Assembly: GCA_029880275.1 (NCBI GenBank)
Contig: JAOUOQ010000123.1
Span: forward strand, 1 to 5,923
DNA: 5,923 nt
From: Candidatus Aminicenantota bacterium
GTDB lineage: Bacteria; Acidobacteriota; B3-B38; Guanabaribacteriales; B3-B38
Direction of reading: 5' to 3'
Positions 1 to 3,655 of the stretch are shown here, piece by piece; position 1 is the first letter of the stretch; each line of letters begins with the position of its first letter. A program made the position numbers and the translations under genes. The notes below the pieces were generated by a model. The model made no database searches. It saw only the letters and a list, made by a program, of their open reading frames with translations, and had not been told where the DNA came from.

Positions 1-669
1 AAGCTGGCTTTCGGATGCACTCACCACCCAGGGAGAGGAAGTGGTTAAGGGCAGACCATCCTTATCCAAGCGCTTGCAAGATATGTTCCTGCCGCTGGTT
101 TCTTCGAGCCAATCGTCCTCCCAGGCGACCAGGAAGCCATTGACCGAAGGGAGGTAGGCTATGGCGGGGTTCCTCTGGTCTTTAGGGTATCCCACCAGCG
201 CATTAGGTGCTGAGCCGATAGTCCCGGTGCCGTACACAATGCGGGAATAGATTTCCCAATTGTTGGTGGCTGCATCTTTATCATCCTCCCAGACCACGAG
301 GAAGTTGTGTTGGGTGGAGTTGAAAGCCACCCTGGGTTTTTGCTGATTAGAGTAAACAATGGGAATAACTGACTTCAGGTCTCCTAAAGTACCGTCGCTG
401 GCGACCAGTTTGCTGTTTACATCCCAATCGCCTGGAGCTGGAGCGGAATAAAATTCCTGCCATACCACAAGCCAGTTGTTGTAAGAGGAGCTGTAAGCTA
501 CATCGGGGTATCTACTATCGTTGGTGCCTCCCCGGATTTGTATATTGGAGCCTAACAGGCTCCCATCGGCTTCCACTCTCTGACCGTAGATATGCCAGTA
601 GCCACTGCGTTCATCCTCCCAGACAACCAGGTAGGTGTTATTGATGGAGTTGTAAGCGACCCGAGGGCG
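1..669 (-). repeat. Four tandem ~55-residue propeller-type repeats within the gene
   Basis: The copies begin near residues 86, 139, 196 and 252 of the protein. Conserved positions are Pro and Ala-aromatic at the first strand, then Leu-Val-Val/Ala-Trp-Glu at the second, with I-Y-G/S and an Asp-Gly turn (D-G-S, D-G-T, D-G-L) in several units. Copies 1 and 3 are the closest: both carry L-V-V-W-E-D and share 14 identical bases (281-294 and 611-624 on the + strand). The other copies have diverged, so this is an old duplication and not a recent DNA repeat. The fourth copy runs into the window edge and more may follow. Confidence 0.8.
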
Positions 670-924
670 AATCTGGACATCGTTAGCCACCGCAATGGTG
701 GTGTAGCTGCTCACCATGGGGTCGATGACCCCTGGGCCGGAAGATTGCTTCACCACCTCCCGGGGGTCGAAGGGAAGGGTGTTATCAGGTACAAAAGCTG
801 TGGGCTCCCTGCTCTGACTTACCTCTTGGGGAGTGCTGGAGTTTTCTACCAGCAGGGGAAAAAGCAAAACGAGGAGGAGAGGTATGGTGAGGATTAATAA
901 ACAATGTCTTTTCTCTTTACCCAT
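1..924 (-). CDS. Exported beta-propeller-like repeat protein (3' end outside window)
   Basis: This frame is open from ATG at 922-924 to the left edge: 308 codons with no stop, so the C-terminus is missing. The start is well supported by AAGGAGGT at 929-936, five bases from the ATG. A basic N-terminus (K3, K5, R6) precedes a hydrophobic stretch at about residues 8-27, which fits a signal peptide or membrane anchor. There is no lipobox, so it is not an obvious lipoprotein. Residues 28-85 are a linker rich in Ser, Pro and Thr. From residue 86 a repeat occurs four times. Each copy has P-x-[VI]-A-[YF], then N, then [YWF]-L-V-[VA]-W followed by E/Q and D/E. The repeat prolines lie at 87, 140, 197 and 253 and the Trp residues at 102, 155, 212 and 268. 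A period of 53-57 residues suggests blades of a beta-propeller; this is inferred from the pattern. Function is unknown. A surface or extracellular binding role is plausible. It has its own promoter and is probably not cotranscribed with the two upstream genes. Confidence 0.88.
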   Translation of the reverse strand, partial: MGKEKRHCLLILTIPLLLVLLFPLLVENSSTPQEVSQSREPTAFVPDNTLPFDPREVVKQSSGPGVIDPMVSSYTTIAVANDVQIRPRVAYNSINNTYLVVWEDERSGYWHIYGQRVEADGSLLGSNIQIRGGTNDSRYPDVAYSSSYNNWLVVWQEFYSAPAPGDWDVNSKLVASDGTLGDLKSVIPIVYSNQQKPRVAFNSTQHNFLVVWEDDKDAATNNWEIYSRIVYGTGTIGSAPNALVGYPKDQRNPAIAYLPSVNGFLVAWEDDWLEETSGRNISCKRLDKDGLPLTTSSPWVVSASESQL

Positions 925-928
925 TACT

Positions 929-936
929 ACCTCCTT
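929..936 (-). promoter_or_regulatory. Strong ribosome binding site of the repeat-protein gene
   Basis: On the minus strand this reads AAGGAGGT, an eight-base match to the SD consensus. GGAGG lies five bases before the ATG at 922-924. It fixes the start codon and indicates efficient bacterial-type initiation. Confidence 0.9.
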
Positions 937-970
937 ATTATTAAACAGAGGTTACTAATTAGAGAAAATT

Positions 971-983
971 CTCACCTCCTTTT
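971..983 (-). promoter_or_regulatory. Extra Shine-Dalgarno sequence in the leader, with no usual start codon
   Basis: The minus strand reads AAAAGGAGGTGAG, an even longer match to the 16S rRNA 3' end than the real ribosome binding site. It lies about 45 bases further upstream. No ATG, GTG or TTG sits at normal spacing behind it, and an ATT in the right area would give only four codons before TAG. It falls roughly 10-25 bases from the predicted mRNA 5' end. Such isolated sites can bind 30S subunits and protect mRNA 5' ends, as in the STAB-SD of Bacillus cry3A. That role here is inference. Confidence 0.5.
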
Positions 984-987
984 GTTG

Positions 988-999
988 AATATTAATATT
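988..999. promoter_or_regulatory. 12-bp perfect palindrome at the predicted transcription start
   Basis: AATATTAATATT is its own reverse complement. It overlaps the distal TATAAT reading of the -10 element and covers the expected start point. It could be an operator, but AT-rich DNA throws up such palindromes often and no regulator is visible in the window. Confidence 0.25.
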
Positions 1000-1029
1000 A
1001 TATATAAAAGAAAAATTAATAGTTGTCAA
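997..1029 (-). promoter_or_regulatory. Sigma70-type promoter for the repeat-protein gene
   Basis: On the minus strand a perfect TTGACA (1024-1029) is followed after 17 bases by TATATA (1001-1006), a good -35/-10 pair at ideal spacing. A perfect TATAAT overlaps at 997-1002 but would need a 21-base spacer. Transcription would start near 990-994, giving a leader of about 70 bases. An A/T tract at 1040-1053, just upstream of the -35, could act as an UP element. The promoter points at the gene starting at 924, which therefore forms its own transcription unit. Confidence 0.75.
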
Positions 1030-1039
1030 CATATTTATG

Positions 1040-1068
1040 AAAAAAATAAAAAAGAAGGGAAGCTCTTC
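1040..1068 (-). terminator. Possible weak intrinsic terminator after the GT-C-like gene
   Basis: Read on the minus strand, GAAG (1065-1068) can pair with CTTC (1054-1057) around a seven-base loop. Two T runs then follow, six and seven long, separated by one A. The four-base stem is too short to be convincing, but the position, 56 bases past the stop codon of the upstream gene, and the T tract are right. The same T-rich stretch may instead serve the promoter next to it. Confidence 0.3.
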
Positions 1069-1123
1069 AATAAATCTTGCTGTTTCCTTTGCAGCTATGT
1101 TCGCCCTTTCTCTTTTTTGAGTA

Positions 1124-3646
1124 TCATTTCAGGATTATCTGCAGAGGGGAGAGGCAGATGCTCACATCCCTGAAGTCTCCGCTTTGGAGAACCTGGTCGA
1201 TATTTTGCGCCCCTTCGGTAGTATAGAGCCTCAAAAAATTTATCCCCGGCTTTAGTGAGATGGAGGGGAGCTCTATCTCTTTCATCCCGCCGGTGTTGAC
1301 CACGGTGTTGGCCATCAGCTTATTGTTGAGGTAGATTTCGAGGTGGCGGTCGATGTGGAAGGAGCCAGCTTTGAATTCCAGCTCTGCTGTGAGGGAATTA
1401 GTGGTGGTATTGAGCAGGATAATCTCTCCGTTATTCTCCATCCAGCGCCAGAGCCCTTCTTCCCCCCAATCCTCCTCTTCCCCTATGTTCATATGGTAGG
1501 CGAGGATGAGGGGCAAAGGCTTGGCGGTGACCTCGTAGGCAGAAAGCTCACCGGAAAACCAGACCAGCTTTAAGCCGCTCTCCTCTTCAATGGAGGGAGG
1601 CTGGTTTTTATTGAATTCGGGAAAGAACTCATCCTGGTATCGGGTGCTGTAATATCTCTGGAGGGGGCGAGGAATGGGACCCTCCAAGTAGAGGTCGTTA
1701 TGAATAATAATATATCTCATCCCCAGGCTTTTCAGGAAGCTCACCGTCTCCGGGCGGCTGATGTCGACCAGCTCTTTCCTGATGGAATCATATACTGTGC
1801 CTAACATCGCGCCGTTCAAGAGCTTCTTCTGGTGGAACTTTTGATAGCAGAGGTATTGATAGGTCTGAGGTTCCTCGGAGCTCACCAGGGGATACTCTGC
1901 AATTACCACATCCCGGGGCTGGGAGGCTAACCATTGATAGAACTCGGACATCTCAGGGTCACGGGTGGTGCGGTAAGGGGGGAAATTGGCGAATTCCAGC
2001 ATCACCACGCCGATTATGATGGCTACCAGTATTGACCTGTGATGAGCGGTTCTTATTCTCTGCAATAGATAGGTGAGCCCGATGCCGGCTAATACCGCAA
2101 CACCTAACATCACCAGGATGCCAAAGCGAGCATAAGCCCTGAACATGGGGAAGAGCTTATGCAGGAAGTGAGAGGGGAAGTACAATGGTATACCGAATAC
2201 CCTCGATACAGGGGGGGCGGAAAATATAACCATCACCAGGGCAAGGAGAGCGAAGGTAAAGGTCCAGCGACGGAGATTCTGGTCGGGCGGAGTGCTTTTC
2301 TTGCTCAGGCTATTACGCCAGCTCCCCCCCCGCCAGAACCTCACCAGGGCAAGGGCGGTTAGCAGAAGGGGTAGATAGCCCAGAAAGAGCGTGTTTTCAA
2401 AGAGATTGTCGTAATCCTTGAACTTGCTTACAATTCGCTCCACACCTCCCCCCCACAGTGGATGGTCCACCGAAGGGAGACAATAGTCCCTCAGGTGAGC
2501 ACTGAAAAAGAAGAGTTGGGGATAAACTCGGGAGTATACGGCGGGCTTCTGTGAAGAAATCCCTTCGGGCTGAGCAACGGAGGTTTTGACATACTCATAA
2601 ATAAATGGAAGGACCACTATGGTCACCAAGAGGAGGGTTAGAACCAGGGCGATGGCGATTTTCTTTCCGTGGTATTGGGGAAGCTTCCAGGTGGAGCGGT
2701 AGATGAGATATATAAGGAGGAAGCTAAAGGTTAAGATAGCCACCATATAGCCGTAGTAATAGCTCTCAAATATGACCAGAGCATAGGAAACGGTGCAAAA
2801 GGCGACATTTTTAAGAAGCTTCTTCCAGTCGGAATAGTGCTCTACCTCGCTTACCAGTTTTACCAGAGATAAAGCGAACAAGGGTATCCACTGTATATTG
2901 GCTAAGTCCAGATGCTGATAGGCATGAAAGAGGTGGTAAGGGGAAAGGGCGAACACAATTCCTGATACAACTCCGGCTAAGCGGCTTCGGGTGAGATAGT
3001 GAACCAGCATATAGGTAAACAGGGCGGAGAGAAAGAAGCTGAGCAGGGTTAAGATATTGCGATAGAGATAGGGACCAGCGACTTTGTAAAGGTAGTCATA
3101 GGCAAGAACCTGCAAGACCTGAAAAGGGAAACCGGTATTGTCTAACCCGAAGGGGGCGTTGACGAGGCTCACTTTGAGAAAATCGAGATTATTCTCTCGG
3201 GCGTAGTCCTTCCACCACTGCCCCCACATAGAGCTCCAGGTATCCCCCGGCAAGCCATACACCGCCGACTGCATCTGGAACAAGAGAGGCAAAAGGAAAA
3301 TACAGGTGACCACCAGAAAGAGGGCGCAAAGAGCAAAACGAGGATGGGCAGAGGAAAACCTGGTAAGCCAATTCTGTTTAGGAGTTGCTTTGGTGAAATA
3401 GCCAGGGGCTCTCTTTATGAGGTTATAGATGAACTGGAACCTCTCTTTAATCCTCACCAGGAGGCGAAATTCCTTCTCCAATTCTACCAATAAAGCAATG
3501 AATACCAAGGCGAAGGCAGCTATCACCAGCCAGTCGGCTACCTCCACTTTATTACTCAGCATGAAGAGAACAGCGAGGAGGAGAAGGGCGATAAAGACTG
3601 CCGCCACCAGATATAGGAGTCTTTTGTTTAATTTCTCTTTTATCAT
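1124..3646 (-). CDS. Polytopic GT-C-like membrane glycosyltransferase (YfhO / PTPS-related type)
   Basis: This is an intact 840-residue protein, ATG to TGA. About 12 hydrophobic segments fill residues 10-555: roughly 10-31, 38-55, 103-123, 195-217, 222-240, 248-264, 280-315 (probably two), 329-350, 417-436, 461-477, 506-528 and 537-553. The loop after the third holds G-L-P-G-D135, then the family-like A-P-F-G-L (164-168). Later marks are S-P-Y-H-L (235-239) with Q-W-I-P (252-255), E-S-Y-Y-Y-G-Y (294-300), E-N-T-L-F-L-G-Y (417-424) and M-F-R-A-Y-A-R-F-G (501-509). Known members of such families use polyprenyl-phosphate sugars on the outer membrane face; D135 is the likely counterpart of the GT-C loop acid. 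Residues 556-710 form a soluble region with E-Y-P-L (584-587) and L-G-M-R-Y-I-I-I-H (641-649). Residues 750-840 look like a beta-sandwich carbohydrate-binding module. It starts nine bases after the upstream gene, with only a weak SD (AATAAG), so translational coupling is likely. Sugar and acceptor are unknown. Confidence 0.8.
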   Translation of the reverse strand: MIKEKLNKRLLYLVAAVFIALLLLAVLFMLSNKVEVADWLVIAAFALVFIALLVELEKEFRLLVRIKERFQFIYNLIKRAPGYFTKATPKQNWLTRFSSAHPRFALCALFLVVTCIFLLPLLFQMQSAVYGLPGDTWSSMWGQWWKDYARENNLDFLKVSLVNAPFGLDNTGFPFQVLQVLAYDYLYKVAGPYLYRNILTLLSFFLSALFTYMLVHYLTRSRLAGVVSGIVFALSPYHLFHAYQHLDLANIQWIPLFALSLVKLVSEVEHYSDWKKLLKNVAFCTVSYALVIFESYYYGYMVAILTFSFLLIYLIYRSTWKLPQYHGKKIAIALVLTLLLVTIVVLPFIYEYVKTSVAQPEGISSQKPAVYSRVYPQLFFFSAHLRDYCLPSVDHPLWGGGVERIVSKFKDYDNLFENTLFLGYLPLLLTALALVRFWRGGSWRNSLSKKSTPPDQNLRRWTFTFALLALVMVIFSAPPVSRVFGIPLYFPSHFLHKLFPMFRAYARFGILVMLGVAVLAGIGLTYLLQRIRTAHHRSILVAIIIGVVMLEFANFPPYRTTRDPEMSEFYQWLASQPRDVVIAEYPLVSSEEPQTYQYLCYQKFHQKKLLNGAMLGTVYDSIRKELVDISRPETVSFLKSLGMRYIIIHNDLYLEGPIPRPLQRYYSTRYQDEFFPEFNKNQPPSIEEESGLKLVWFSGELSAYEVTAKPLPLILAYHMNIGEEEDWGEEGLWRWMENNGEIILLNTTTNSLTAELEFKAGSFHIDRHLEIYLNNKLMANTVVNTGGMKEIELPSISLKPGINFLRLYTTEGAQNIDQVLQSGDFRDVSICLSPLQIILK
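1133..1249 (-). repeat. Copy 1 of a C-terminal module shared with the upstream gene
   Basis: Residues 800-838 of the 840-residue protein align without gaps to the first 39 residues readable at the right edge. Eighteen positions are identical, including P-G-I-N at the start and R-D-V-S-I near the end. The segment reads as the last strands of a jelly-roll-like sugar-binding domain (leading P-G-x-N, trailing D-x-R-D-V-S). The similarity is at protein level only and points to an old duplication. Confidence 0.75.
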
Positions 3647-3655
3647 ATCTTATTT
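3647..3655 (-). other. Nine-base junction between the two GT-C-type genes
   Basis: The TAA stop of the upstream gene (3656-3658) and the ATG of the 840-residue gene (3644-3646) are separated by nine bases. No promoter or terminator fits here, so the two genes almost certainly share a transcript. The only SD-like bases are AATAAG, so initiation probably relies on ribosomes finishing the upstream gene. Confidence 0.7.

Larger units (their letters stand above)
925..1123. other. AT-rich intergenic control region
   Basis: This is the only substantial non-coding gap in the window: 199 bp between the stop of the GT-C-like gene and the start of the repeat-protein gene, both on the minus strand. Read on the minus strand it holds, in order, a possible weak terminator, an A/T tract, a promoter, a palindrome at the predicted transcription start, a stand-alone SD sequence and the true ribosome binding site. 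It is much richer in A and T than the flanking genes. An 89-codon frame crosses it on the + strand, but it looks like chance reading of AT-rich DNA. Confidence 0.8.

Noticed and set aside
1..30. Possible lipoprotein signal at Cys8 of the repeat protein
   Set aside because: Cys8 lies before the hydrophobic stretch and no lipobox precedes it.
159..359. 66-codon minus-strand frame and the 101-codon + frame at 592-897
   Set aside because: Both lie in other frames of the repeat-protein gene, whose correct frame has a strong ribosome binding site and repeated motifs.
281..624. 14-base identical direct repeat as a mobile or recombination site
   Set aside because: Both copies encode the same conserved V-W-E-D motif of the protein repeat, which explains the identity.
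1..924. N-glycosylation-type sequons (N-x-S/T) in the repeat protein as a sign that it is the operon's glycosylation substrate
   Set aside because: I count about five, close to chance for its Asn, Ser and Thr content.
925..1123. Riboswitch, small RNA or CRISPR remnant in the intergenic gap
   Set aside because: No conserved riboswitch core, no regular direct repeats and only short weak stems could be seen.
904..1173. 89-codon frame on the + strand across the intergenic region
   Set aside because: It has no credible SD, overlaps the promoter, the leader and the end of the glycosyltransferase gene, and its protein is low-complexity from AT-rich DNA.
2159..2362. 67-codon + frame, with similar short frames at 1343-1573, 3429-3659, 3873-4157, 4236-4454 and 4451-4666, and a minus frame at 3189-3371
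   Set aside because: All lie wholly or almost wholly inside well-supported long genes, in other frames, and have no recognisable protein features.
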